From assembly GCF_907164915.1 (NCBI RefSeq), contig NC_061863.1, positions 7,866,340 through 7,930,339 on the forward strand: DNA of 64,000 bases, read 5' to 3'. How positions within the stretch are numbered: the stretch's first letter is position 1; the number at the start of each line of letters is the position of its first letter. Source of the DNA: Impatiens glandulifera. Taxonomy: Eukaryota > Streptophyta > Magnoliopsida > Ericales > Balsaminaceae. Under the pieces are notes generated by a model. That model was not told the DNA's origin and ran no database searches. It saw nothing but the letters and a program-made list of their open reading frames with translations. The position numbers and the translations under genes are program-made. This document shows positions 1 through 11,637 of this stretch, one piece after another.

Positions 1-549
1 ATAATTCCGAGATGCATAACTGTCGCTCTTGCTCTGAGTATCGTGTCTTTCTTTGACGGTTAGTATTTCAGTTTTAACTTACGAATATCGTAGCACCTTG
101 ATTGAACTAGGGGTTATGAAAAAAAATCATGTTCTAAAAAACAAAGAAGAAAGTTATGAATATTTGTGTTTTTTTGTGTTTAGGTGTGAATACATCACTC
201 ACAGCAGCTACAGTTGTGTTAACCGGTTTAGTTGGAGCGAATTTTGTGCAAGTGGTACTAGATAAACTTCGATTTCAAGATCCAATTGCTCGAGGGCTTG
301 CAACAGCATCTAGGTAGATTAATACTTTTAATTTTTTAAATTAATGATTGTATATTATTAGATGATTGAATTAATCAAGATTTGTTATTTCATTTTAGTG
401 CTCATGGATTGGGAACTGCAGCATTGTCTGCGAAGGAACCGGAGGCTCTTCCATTTTGCGCGATTGCTTATGCTTTAACGGGTATATTTGGTTCCTTGAT
501 TTGCTCTGTTCCTGCAGTTAGACAAAGCTTGCTCGCGATTGTCGGCTAA
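1..549 (+). CDS. PLGG1: Plastidal glycolate/glycerate translocator (LrgB family), 3' end only
   Basis: In the known family this chloroplast inner-envelope protein exchanges glycolate and glycerate during photorespiration. Three exons are visible: 1-58, 184-313 and 399-549. All introns obey GT-AG, and the joined exons give 112 codons without a break before TAA at 547-549. The peptide carries ITVALALSIVSFFDG, then LTGLVGANFVQVVLDKLRF, then SSAHGLGTAALSAKEPEA, and ends RQSLLAIVG. These are the hallmark C-terminal segments of LrgB/PLGG1: hydrophobic transmembrane helices around the conserved AHGLGTA and EPEA motifs. The N-terminal transit peptide, LrgA-like half and earlier exons lie outside the window. 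No frameshift is seen in the visible part. The nearest alternative would be another LrgB-domain plastid protein, but the length and motifs fit PLGG1 best. Confidence 0.9.
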
Positions 550-830
550 AAGAACTGTCATTCTTTTATGATGTGGAATATATATGTGTTATAACGATGT
601 AATATGTTTATGTTTAAATGATCGTATTATTGGCGCGAAAATGAGAAATTGAGTTGTTAAGTTTCTTTAAGCCAGACAGCTCCAACTGTGTTTTTTCTGC
701 TCTTTATTTTCATGGATATTACAAATTTACGAAAGGCTAAAAGATTCTCACTGTTTGATTGAATTCTTTTTTGTTCAATTTTCATAATTGTGGATTTGTT
801 TTGTACTGGGAACTACTCTTCAAGGGTCTA

Positions 831-836
831 AATAAA
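831..836 (+). terminator. Probable polyadenylation signal of the PLGG1 gene
   Basis: An AATAAA hexamer lies about 280 bp after the stop codon, in a T-rich 3' region with several TTTGT-type upstream elements. Position and motif fit a plant poly(A) signal; no transcript evidence is available. Confidence 0.45.
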
Positions 837-3800
837 TATTATACTTGTGAATTATAGAGGGTGTTTGGGGATTGGATTGAGTGGATTTTTGAATAAATTA
901 AAATCTGTCACTATTTTTTTAAATGATACAATCAAATAAAATAAAAACCCAAAAAAGCATTACATTAAAAAATATAAAAAGATTGAAATATAATTAATTG
1001 ATTCAAAAGTTCTCGAGAAGATTGATGATGTCCCAAAGGAATGAACATGTTTCAAAATATAATCTTTGATATTTCATGTTATTAAATATAATCTTTGATA
1101 TTTCATGATAATAACATTATTAATGATTCTTAACGGCCTATTTTGTTTGTTAAATATTCTTCAGTTATTTGCAACATATAGTTGTTCAGAAAATTAAATC
1201 GGCCAATATCCCACCCCATTTGTTAAATAACTCATATTTCACATGTTTTATACAATACTAATTTTAAACTAATTAATAACTATCAATTAATTCAAGTGAT
1301 TATAACTAGTATAACAACTGGTATCCTACCGATCGGGTAATATTTTCACTCTCCATTCCCGACCTCAATTTTAAATACTCGACCATCGGGTACTCACGAA
1401 TATCAGGCATACGGGTACTATTGTCATCCCTAATTATAGCTATGGTTCTTAATAAACTAAAACTTACAAATTTAATTCTCTTTTAAAACAATATAAGTTT
1501 AATTGAAATTGTAGTTTTTTTTATGAATGATGTTAATATTATCCACTTCAATTCAATTTAAGACGTTTTAAATGAGAATTGAACTCATAACATTTAGTCT
1601 CTTAAGAAACCACTCTAATATCTTATCTCTAATTGTAAAAATCTTGCATAAACCCTTTTCATTATCCCAATTCCCAACTTCAATTTATTTATGATGATGT
1701 TTGTAGAATTAATTAATTAAATATGAGATTTATAAAACAAAAGAAATAATATATATTTTATGAAAAAAGAAATTAAAGTGGGCTTACAACTAGAAAAAAC
1801 AAATAAATAAATTGTGTGAAGCGTGGCTTTTGTGCGTATATAATATAGTACACTAGTGTCTCCATTACACTCATGCCTCAATTGTTAGGTATATATTATT
1901 GTATAAAAAATAGTGTATATTATTTAAATATATATATATATATATATTATTATTAAATTAATTCTTGAACTAGAAAATTGAAATAAAAAAGTTTATTCAA
2001 AATATATTAAGAAACTGAAAATTAAATATTAAAATTAAAAGTTAAAAATATATATCAATTATCATCTTATAAAACAACTAACCTCATTTCATTTATTCTA
2101 TTTTTACTTAATTAATTAACTAAAATAATTTTATTTATTTTATTATTATATATTTACTAAAAAATACTCATTTTCTCAAAACTTAATATTTTTTTTAAAT
2201 AAATTATATTTACTCATAAACACCATACACATTTTTACAATATACTTTTTTTAATTTCTCTACAAAAAGAACAATTTAAACGTAAAAAATATTTTCTTTA
2301 AGTAAATAAAAATTTATGAACATTCAAAATGTAATTTGTTCTAACATGAATTTGTTTGTACTTTCTCTGTAAACAGTTGAATAGTTGGGATCCTTTATTA
2401 CGAAATTATATATGTGCCTCACAGAGGAAAAAAAGTATTATTTAATTTTTTTTAAAATCTTTTTATCCCTTCATGTGATCGTAGAGGTTCAATTAATGTA
2501 AAAGAGTGAATTGATGAAAAGATTCTTTTTAAAAATAAAATAAAATAAAATATGGGTGATGAGAATCTCTTTAAGCAAATCTTTGTGATCCTTTGTTTGT
2601 TTGTTTCTTTATACCAAGTTAATGTAGTCCTCTCCAAGTGAAAGACATGACACCATTATCTCTTTCCTCCTCTTCAAACCACCCAATCCACTCATTCTAT
2701 CATAACCTAATTAATTATACTCAATATTTCTATTATGATCTATTACTTTCAACCCAAAAACTAATTTTCTAAACAAAATATAATTATAGAATTTTTCCAT
2801 AGATGTTTCCATAGATAACTCATTTTATTGGTGACGATGATGGACATATTCAGAAATTAGAGTTAAAATGCTGAATTATATTTAAAAAAAAATTAATTCT
2901 TTTCTCGAAAGCCCATCTCAATCATAATGATCCTAATGTAAATACGCCTTTTCACGACTAATCGAATTCTCATTTCAGTTATATATATCATGGTTTTTTT
3001 TCTTGAATAATCAACTTAGGCGCCCTTGTTGGGTAAGAATTATTTAAATAATCTACATTATTATTCATATCCTTTCATAAATCAAATTATTAAAATATTT
3101 ACTATTTTTAAAAATAAATTATTTTTTTAATATTAATATATTTAAATCTTTTTACTAAATAATTTAATTTTTTATAATTCATATCAAATAAGAAACTTAT
3201 TCGAGTACTATTTTGAACCATTTATAAAAGTACAATATGCAAATCGATTTTGTACTAGAAAAAAGAAATATTTTATGCAATTTAAAGAAGAAAAATGAAC
3301 TTATATATATGTCCTAACCCTTAAATCTTCAATATCTTTTTTTATGAGAGGTGTCATATATATATATATATATATATTATATGTATATTATATGTCATCA
3401 TGTTTTTCCATAAAAAAAATTAATTATCATCACTAGTCTTGTAAATTTGACAAACATATATGTTGGAAGGGTCAAAAGAGAGCCACATATGAGCACCATT
3501 CTACCACTTTTAATTAGATAACATCTTTTATTTTCATAGAACAAGCATTGTTTTTCAATTTTTCGATCACTAAGTTCCAAATTTCGTTGTTTCTAACTCT
3601 AGCCTCGAGTGAGAAGGCTTAAATATTGTCATCAGGGCGAACCCTAATCGTTCTTAATGAACTCGTGATCAATTTTTAAACAATCTAAATAATCTTGAAA
3701 AAGAATGAAATTTTTTAAACAATAAGGATTTGGAATGTTAGGATTTATGTCAGTCATATTGTGTCGTTAGTGAAAAGTATACTGAGAGATTTGGCTATCT

Positions 3801-6090
3801 TGTTTTTCTAGGGTTTAGCCCTTTATAAAGACTAAATCGACTTGTAGCTTTCACCACAATAATGAATAGAAAGGGTATTTTGTGCTTTGGAAAATCTATT
3901 GACATCATCATTCATAATAATTGAGATACATGTTCAGATTCATCTCATAGAAATCACTTTTTTTTTTCCTTTTTTAAAGTTAATTTCATTTAAAGGGTGT
4001 CATTTAAATCAAATATTAATGTTAACAACTATAAAGATGAGTGAATTTATAATTTATTTATTATTTATTTAAAGAGACCGTCATACTTTGAATAAACTCA
4101 GAAGTTTCCATCTGGACTCAGTGAAAAAATGTTTAAAAGTTAAAACGAATTAAAAAAAATGAAATGATAGTCATTGAATCAAAAACAAAAACAATAAGTA
4201 ATTTATTTAAGAAGAAATTGTTTAAGCTCAGAGCTTTATTAACATAAGATAAGTCATTGAGGTTGTCATTACTAAAACTATTGTTTCTTGATAAGGAGAT
4301 TAATAAAAAAAAACGTTTCATATTTATTATTGTTTTAAATATTAAAAGAATATGTCGTTATTACAAGATTGTGACAAACTCAAAGAAGATTACATATTTT
4401 CATCATTCGAGCACTAAGGCAATACCCAATAACTTTATTTGTGCCATAATTAAATGAACAAAAAAAAAGTATTAACATGAGATAAGCCATGACATTTATA
4501 ATAATCAGTTGGATAATTAATTAATTATTTGGCATAATCATAATTAGTCATAGTGGAATCCAGTAGTGAATAATTATATAGATTTCTTTTTAGTTAATAA
4601 AGTAAGCACGTATGACTAATTTAACTACTTACTCATGAGTAATTATGACAGGTGATTGAGAGATTTAAGTACATATATATATAGTCATTAAAAAGTTTAA
4701 CCAGATCATGACTTATATATATATATATATGACATAAAATCTACTTTTTTTAGTAGATTTTTTTATATTGATTTTCTAGTTTAATTGTGACTTCATCTTA
4801 AGTCACTTCATGTACTTCATATATCTACAAATGTTTCACTTTTTTTTACAAAAAATTATGAATTTATTATTGTATAAAAAGCATAGTCTCTTCTAGTTTC
4901 GGCTTTAATTTTGTTACCTTGTTAAGTCACTATAAACAATTTTTAAACCTCTTTCATCTCAATGCTAGCTAGTTAACGAAAGATAAATAAAAAATGAGGA
5001 TAATAAATAATTTGAGCTAATTTTATTAGTAGAGGAAGAAAAATGAGATTCTTTTCTATAAAGAAAAAAATTATTAAGTTTTTTTTAATAAGGATGTTAC
5101 ATTAAAAATGTCCTACAATTATGACAAAAATGTGAAAAGCAAATAAATAAAAGTATAAACAAATTAAAAAAACAACAGAAGAGCCCTAACACACTCTTAG
5201 ATCCTCGAAATATTAATAATATATCCGATAATAACAACCAAATTAAACTAAAAAAATCGAGTTCATAATCAAACAGATTGCCATATTGGAATACTTTTTT
5301 TTGTTACACTCAAACCAGAAAATTCTTAGGGAGAAGATTGGAACACACACCCACTTTTTATTTTTTATTTTTATGTAACTTGAGTATCTTACACAATCCT
5401 ATCTTGAGTAAATGGTGTTGGGACACTCTAGAAAAAGAAAAGCCTCAAGACATCAAACATTATTGTCTCTAAGAAAAAAAGAATGAATGGATGTCAATCT
5501 CTTGTAGACCAACCTAAGGGACCAGACTTTGATATAAAGAGGATATTGTTTTGTTAGGAAGCATGGTTTTCAAAAAAAAAGATGATCTTTTTCTTCTAGT
5601 TGTGCCTTATCACTAACAAGGTCAGGGACTCAATATGAGTTGCCACTTTCTCCTCACACCAAGAAGGGCAAGTTTAGTGGAATAATACTTCATCATGATC
5701 TTGATGGATGATGAGGATTGTGACATGAAAAGGCTTCTTGATTTACAACACACAATACACGCCGATGTACAAAAGTACTACAACTCATTGATCTTAGTGG
5801 GTTGTTTCATTAATTCATTAAAAAGCTTAGATCGAGATAGTTCGTTAGTCTGGTTCAAAAGCACTTAAGGTGGTGGCAACGAGGACCGCATAGCTCATTG
5901 AATTCACTTTTTTTTTTAGTTTGTCCTAAAAACTTTTTTAAATGAAAAGAATAAACCTCTAACAAATAGAATCTTAATTTCTATTTCTAGCACTCCAAAT
6001 ACAAATGAATTTTAATTGAAACAAGGTGAGATGTTCTTTGGACTCACTCCAATTCTTTCTTTGCATGCACGAGACTCTTTCATGAGAGAG
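837..6090. other. AT-rich intergenic DNA without a recognisable gene
   Basis: No convincing exon is seen on either strand; the short ORFs here are low-complexity and lack family motifs. The stretch contains a hAT-like fragment at 1313-1432 and AT dinucleotide runs near 1928-1948, 3354-3378 and 4711-4730. The part from about 5160 to 6090 is less AT-rich and could be a decayed mobile element, but I could not assign it. Confidence 0.6.
1313..1432 (-). mobile_element. hAT-like MITE fragment (one end only)
   Basis: Read on the minus strand the segment starts TAGGGATGACAATAG and continues with GGGTA- and CGGG-rich sequence. This opening is typical of hAT-type non-autonomous plant elements. The other terminus is missing or diverged, so no target duplication can be defined. 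Confidence 0.4.
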
Positions 6091-7105
6091 TGAGACCAGA
6101 GCCGGTCCCAAAGTTTGGGTGCCCTAAATGAAAAAAAATATTCTTATATTTTTTTTTTGTTTAACTGGCTATATTGAAAATATGTAATAATTTTGCATTA
6201 TAATTAAAAAATAAATAAATTATTTTAGTTGGTTAAATGCTATAATAATATTTATGGTCTCAATTTTAAACCTTGGTACATTATGTTTTTAAATTAGTTT
6301 TTGTAAGGTGCTGGGGAGGGGTGACCCTAGGCTAGATGGTCTCACCCTAGGACTGGACGAAAGTGCAACATCCTCGTTCTCGATATATTCAAAAGGAAAG
6401 AAATCCATGGCTACCTCCGAACAAGAGAATCTCAAGGTGATTAAGAAATCTTATATCGAAATCCTCAAAGCAAATGAAAACCACAACGAACACGTGAACG
6501 AGAACCAAACTGGTCCCGATCCCACCAAGCCTGAAACCGAGGCCCTTTTCCCACTAATTAGGTTCGAAAAGCCCGACGTCGACGTGGATGATGGCGAAAG
6601 CCAAACATCTAAAAAACCATGAGCTCCGAAACCAAAGAAAGTCGCAACGTTGTTAAAAAAAACCACCTTAAGGGAAACAACTCATACGCTCAACTCCAAA
6701 GTCAAGCTAAAAAAAAAGTGACAAGAGAAACTAGCGAAGACGAAGAAGCCGGAACTCTATCCGGAAATATATATCCCAAAAAGACATAAGGGTGACAAGA
6801 AAGAAGGAAAGAAAGAACAAAGGCAAAAACAAGAGAGACGAGTCCGAGGAAATCAACCCCTATCGTCTTGTTTTAGTTGATTGATTGTTAGTTTCATTCC
6901 TTATTCACTTTTGTACTATGATTTCATGTCCGCGTGCTTTTCTAAGGCCAACTGTGAATTTCTTATGGCTATCGCGTGTTAACTTTGAGCAAACTGTTGT
7001 AAGTTTAATTTTCATTCTTTTACTTCTTTTACCTTTTTCGAGTCTTTTTAATTAATGACGTAAGACATTTAAAAAAAAAAAAAAAAAAAAAAGAAGAAGA
7101 AGAAA
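6091..7105 (+). pseudogene. Unrecognised coding relic ending in a poly(A) tract, possible retroposed fragment
   Basis: An open frame at 6308-6622 (104 aa if begun at the first in-frame ATG-like start, with a better internal ATG near 6407) encodes a hydrophilic, Glu/Asn/Lys-rich peptide with no motif I recognise. Base composition is clearly more GC-rich than the flanks. In the next 250 bp other frames keep a Lys/Arg/Glu-rich character, suggesting a frameshifted longer coding sequence. The region ends near 7070-7092 in an A run of about 23, followed by GAA repeats. That layout could be a LINE or a reverse-transcribed mRNA fragment. The opening near 6091 (GAGCCGGTCCC) resembles the ends of some plant repeats. 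No target duplication was found, so origin and function are unresolved. Confidence 0.3.
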
Positions 7106-8925
7106 ATGGATTATCACTTGCAAACATAGGTCCATTTAGAAACATTTTCATAAATCTTGGTCCCAATCTAGATGAGATGAGATACGTACTGTCAATTATT
7201 TTATGCTATTTGTTCAGGTCAAATATTTTAAATATGTAATTAAAGTAGATTTAGGAATGAATTAATGTTATATAACATCTTTTAAAATATAAAATATTGA
7301 AACGTTCTCTCTCTCTCCCTGTCATTATAAAATAAATTATCATAGTTCTATAAGAATAAAATAGACTATATTAGTAAAAGCTTTAACAAACACAACCGCA
7401 AATTGGTGCATAGAATCACATTCTCTACATTTTTTTTTAAAAAGCTGCTATATGCGTCAAGGCATCTCTGAAAAAGCTATAAGGTCACAATTAAAAAGCT
7501 AGCTTTTTCATGTGTTTTTGGCCTAATAGGGTCAAGTCACACCATTAAAATCTTTATACATCATCATTCTTAATAAATCATCCAATTCTGCACATGTTAC
7601 TTATCTTTCTCCTTTCTTTTAAAAACCAAATTGAACATTTTCCTTAAACGCAACTTCATGATGTGAAAAGGAGGGATGTCTTTCAAACACGATAAGAAAA
7701 CAACCAATAATAAGACAACTCGAGAAACAAACCGATCACCCATATCAAGGCCGCTAACTATGACCAAGTGAAAAGAAAGAAAAGCTACATACTTATATAT
7801 AATCCGACCATTCTTAAATTCAAATGAATTAAATAAATTGAAGTGAGAATTATAAGTTTCGCTATTAGTTAACCAACTATATTATACTATTTTTTTTTAT
7901 AACTTTTTAATATATCTCAAATCTTTCTTAAAAACATATAAAAATATATAAAGAAGTCGCTTAGAGTATCTAATTAGTTGCTTACATACTTACTAATATA
8001 GACAATGATGTCCCATGACCATATTCAATATACGAATAATTATGTGTTAGCATGTTTTTATCAATCATTTTATATCATTTTCGAGTCTTTCCATCACCTC
8101 GATGCGTTATAATTTATAACTAGGTGGGCCTACATGCTATTTTCTCTTTACTTTGCATCTTTACCGACCACCCAATAATCGATCCATATTCTCAAAGAAT
8201 ACTTTGCCAATGATAATATTAAAATCAAGATGCTAAATGATCTTTAAAACATAATTCGTGACTAATAAAAAATAGTATATTGAAGATGAGAATATTATAA
8301 GAATGTCGATTCTACTACAAGATTATTTTAGCTTTTGATGAGTTGAGTTTGAGACAAAGTGTAAGACATTAGAATAGTATTATTCTTCAAATTTGAAGAC
8401 AAGTTTAAACTAGTTGTATAGCATAAGTTTCATTACCACAATATTGTGGGTACAAACCTTTCTAACTATTTTAATAAAGAACATTATTTTTCAAATTAGG
8501 CTAGGTTCTAATTTTGTCTATTTTGAAAATTCTTATGATATATATAAATTAATTATCAGTAATCATCTACAGATGAAAGTTTTTATCATAGCTTCCCTTC
8601 TTTACTCTTCTTAATAAATTATTTTATAAGAAGTTTAGTTTAACATTTGAAATAATAATGATATATAATAGCTAGATAAAATATGTTGACATGATTTTTA
8701 TTATGAAGTAATTTAATTTAATGTTATCCCAAACAAGGCTACAGTGATTTATAGAATCAAAGTGACAAGACTAAACAACCTAATCAATTATCTTCTAGTA
8801 AAATTTCTATAACTTTTTAAAAAGAGATCATCTTTCTTTCAATAACTCATTCCATGAGTCACAAGTGAGAATACAATGTGAGTCTCTATCATTTATAAAA
8901 AGTATAAAGGTAAATCTTTAATTTT

Positions 8926-8960
<35 letters not shown>
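7106..8960. other. AT-rich intergenic DNA
   Basis: No gene or assignable transposon is seen. The stretch ends in an AT dinucleotide run at about 8929-8960 that abuts the MITE starting at 8964. Confidence 0.6.
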
Positions 8961-8962
<2 letters not shown>

Positions 8963-8963
8963 T

Positions 8964-9967
8964 GCCTATGTTTGGTAGGGAGTATAGCACTGTGGCTATA
9001 GTATAATTATATCTACAATAAAACTAATTAGATGTTTGGTTGAATAATTTTGTAAGTACAGTAATTTAAAAGGTATAAATTATACCTTAAACTAGTTATA
9101 AAATTGTAACTCCCTCCACCTGTTACAAGTCCTTACTAAAATCTTATTCCATTATTACCCTTATATATAATTTTATTATATTTTATATTTTGCATAAAAT
9201 TCTCTAAGTTCTTCTCTATCATTTTCTTCATCCTTGCACCTTGCTTACATAATATTCAACAAATACATATAAATTTATATATTTCTTTTTTTTACTTAAT
9301 TTTAATAAAAACATCTTCTATTATCCTTTCCTTAAGAAAAATACATAACTAGACTCTTGTGTTAATTTAATTTTATTTTATCGCCAATAACCTTTGATTT
9401 TATAGTTTATTTATGTATGTCATTGAAATGTTTAATTGAGTTTTGTTAATATGTTAATAACTTTTAATATTCCTCAGTTTCTGATGGCTACAAATAAGGA
9501 CAACCATTGAAGATGAAATTGGAACTAATGATAAGGAATAACAAAATATTAGAAACTAATATATTTTGTTTGTGAGTATTAATTTTTGATAAATATTTAT
9601 ATAATTATATAATTTAAATTATAAAGAATTATATATAAAATAATGTAAATAATATAATTTATTTAAAAAATCTATTTATATTGATAATTATATATTAATT
9701 TTTTATTAATTTTAATATAATTAATAATAGAAATTACCTATAAGATAAATATTAAAATAATAATTAAAAATAATTTATATAAATACAAGGGCAAAATAGT
9801 CTTTTACACGTTTTACTATTTTCTTATACCACTAACCAAACACAAAATAATAAAATCTATATAATTTATACTCTCAACAAAACACTAAAAACATATATAA
9901 TTTATATCTCATAATACATCCTTACAAATTATACCTATATAACTACTACCGCGTACCAAACATAGTC
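8964..9967. mobile_element. Non-autonomous DNA transposon (MITE) of about 1 kb, class uncertain
   Basis: The left end begins GCCTATGTTTGGTA. The right end, read on the minus strand, begins GACTATGTTTGGTA, giving a near-perfect 14-bp terminal inverted repeat. A TAT triplet flanks both sides (8961-8963 and 9968-9970) and may be the target duplication, although the left flank is an AT repeat and so weak evidence. The inside is AT-rich and non-coding. Its right part, from 9552, is included in the tandem duplication and appears again up to 12053. Confidence 0.6.
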
Positions 9968-10445
9968 TATGTATATTTTACTATGGCGAATCATAATATT
10001 TTTTTTCCTTGGCGGAAAAGATTACATGTATTACACTAATACGGGTAATAAATAAACATATTAATTAAACCGTTCCACGATTATTCTTACTAAAATAATT
10101 AAATATACAAAATCTAATTAAAGATAAGAATACCAATTTAAAAAATAAATTTAAAATTATATAGTTAGAAGAAAAATTATGTTAAGAAAATATGAGAAAA
10201 TAAATTAATTAGGTTTTAAATAAAAAAAAACTAACTATATTTAAAATATGAAAGTCTAATTTAGTGAATTTCATACTAATTTGGTGAAAATATAGAAAAA
10301 AGAAAACAAAACATGAAAATAAGAATAAAAATATAAAATCGTGACAAAAATATAATATTAAGTGAATAGCCACTAGAAAAGACGATATATTATAGAATAT
10401 TAATGCCTATAAATTATTTTGGAAGAATAAATAATATATAAATTT

Positions 10446-10995
10446 CACTGGTGAAAAAGGGGTCAAAACCGAGAGTATAAACTCTCGGTAATGACCCTAT
10501 ATCTTCCGGTATAGACCTAATACCGAAAGTTTGGGTGACTCTTGCCATTCCTCGGTATTGACACTTTCAGTAAATATAATTGGGCATTTACCGAGAGATA
10601 TCGTAGAGTCTTCGGTTTAGATACTCGAGAGAAAAACTGAAAGTTAATTGGAAAGCTTTCGGTTTTTTTCAAAGAGAAAAACCAAGAGTTTTATATATAT
10701 GGAAATCTCTCAGTTTTTTCCTTTCAAGGAAAATTGAAAGCTTTCCAATTAACTCTCGTTTTTTCAATTAAAGAAAAACTGAAAGATTTCTATACAACTC
10801 TCGGGTTTTCCTTTTCAAATAAACCCGAGAGGTATATGAAAAACTTTCGCCTTTTTCCTTTCAAGAAAAACCGAAATCTTTCCATATAACTCTCGGTTTT
10901 TCCTTTTCAAATAAACCCGAGAGATATATGAAAAACTCTTGGTTTTTCTTGAAAGGGAAAAAACGAAAGCTTTCAATTTAACTTTCGGTGTTACC
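10446..10995. repeat. Duplicated CACTA left end with subterminal hairpin repeats
   Basis: Starts with CACTGGTGAAAAAGG and holds about a dozen short motifs related to ACCGAAAGTT or CTCTCGGTTTTT in both orientations, many paired as small palindromes. In En/Spm-type elements such subterminal repeats bind the element-encoded DNA-binding protein. Here the sequence sits in the extra tandem copy, separated from the element body by flank DNA. Confidence 0.8.
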
Positions 10996-11207
10996 TATAA
11001 AATATACAAAATAGGCCGATTGTTTTGTGCGCCACTAAAACCTGTTCAGCCAAACCAATATATCAATTCATAAAGCAAATGACCATTATCATTCCAAAAT
11101 TCTCAACCAAACCAATCATCCAAACAACCTGTTATAATTCAAATTAAAACGTACTCAATCAATTAATAAACCTATCAGTCGAAACAACCAATCAAAACGT
11201 ACTAAAA

Positions 11208-11600
11208 TTAACTGATGGGGGGAAGAGGGGGTGGTTGATATTGTCTCATAAACTTTTCAAAGCTTTTCATTCTTGTATACATTTCTATCTTTTCCCTCTG
11301 CATTCTTGTCATCATTTCTAGCTTTTCCGCTTGTATTTCATTAATCGTTCGAGTTCTTTCTTCATCCCTCTTTTCCAATTCCTCCACTTTCATTGTCAAT
11401 CTTTGATTCTCCTCAAACAATCGATCAGTGGATCGTTGTGAATTGTTACCACTTCGACGATCCTCATGAAAGTGTGTGGGCCGGACGCCTGATCCCATAC
11501 TGATCACTCCCCATGCTTTTGGCGTCCGAACACTATCTCCGTCAAGTCAAAGTCAGATATATCCGGTTTGTTGCTTCTTACCTCCTCCATCTCTGCCTGC
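11208..11600 (-). pseudogene. Truncated, frameshifted copy of the CACTA gene's last exon
   Basis: Carries the same coding sequence as 13297-13686, starting after a splice acceptor at about 11600 and ending at the same stop (11208-11210). One G is missing from a G run near 11510, so the part upstream of the open 99-residue frame is out of frame. No upstream exons follow it; they exist only once, at 13765-14190. It is a by-product of the tandem duplication and probably non-functional. Confidence 0.75.
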
Positions 11601-11637
11601 ACATTTGAAATAAATTTTCATTTATATAATAATAAAT

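Larger units (their letters stand above)
9552..11635. repeat. Tandem duplication, unit 1
   Basis: This 2084-bp segment recurs at 11638-13725 in direct orientation with two bases (AT) between the copies. It contains the right half of the MITE at 8964-9967, about 480 bp of flank, the CACTA left terminus starting CACTGGTGAAAAAGG at 10446, its subterminal repeats, and the last exon of the CACTA minus-strand gene. I saw only about six differences by eye: three or four substitutions, a 3-bp indel in the spacer near 11170 and a 1-bp indel in the coding part. Confidence 0.95.

Noticed and set aside
5160..6090. Possible LINE 3' part on the minus strand
   Set aside because: A few translated fragments are vaguely reminiscent of LINE C-terminal sequence, but no zinc-binding or RT motif could be pinned down.
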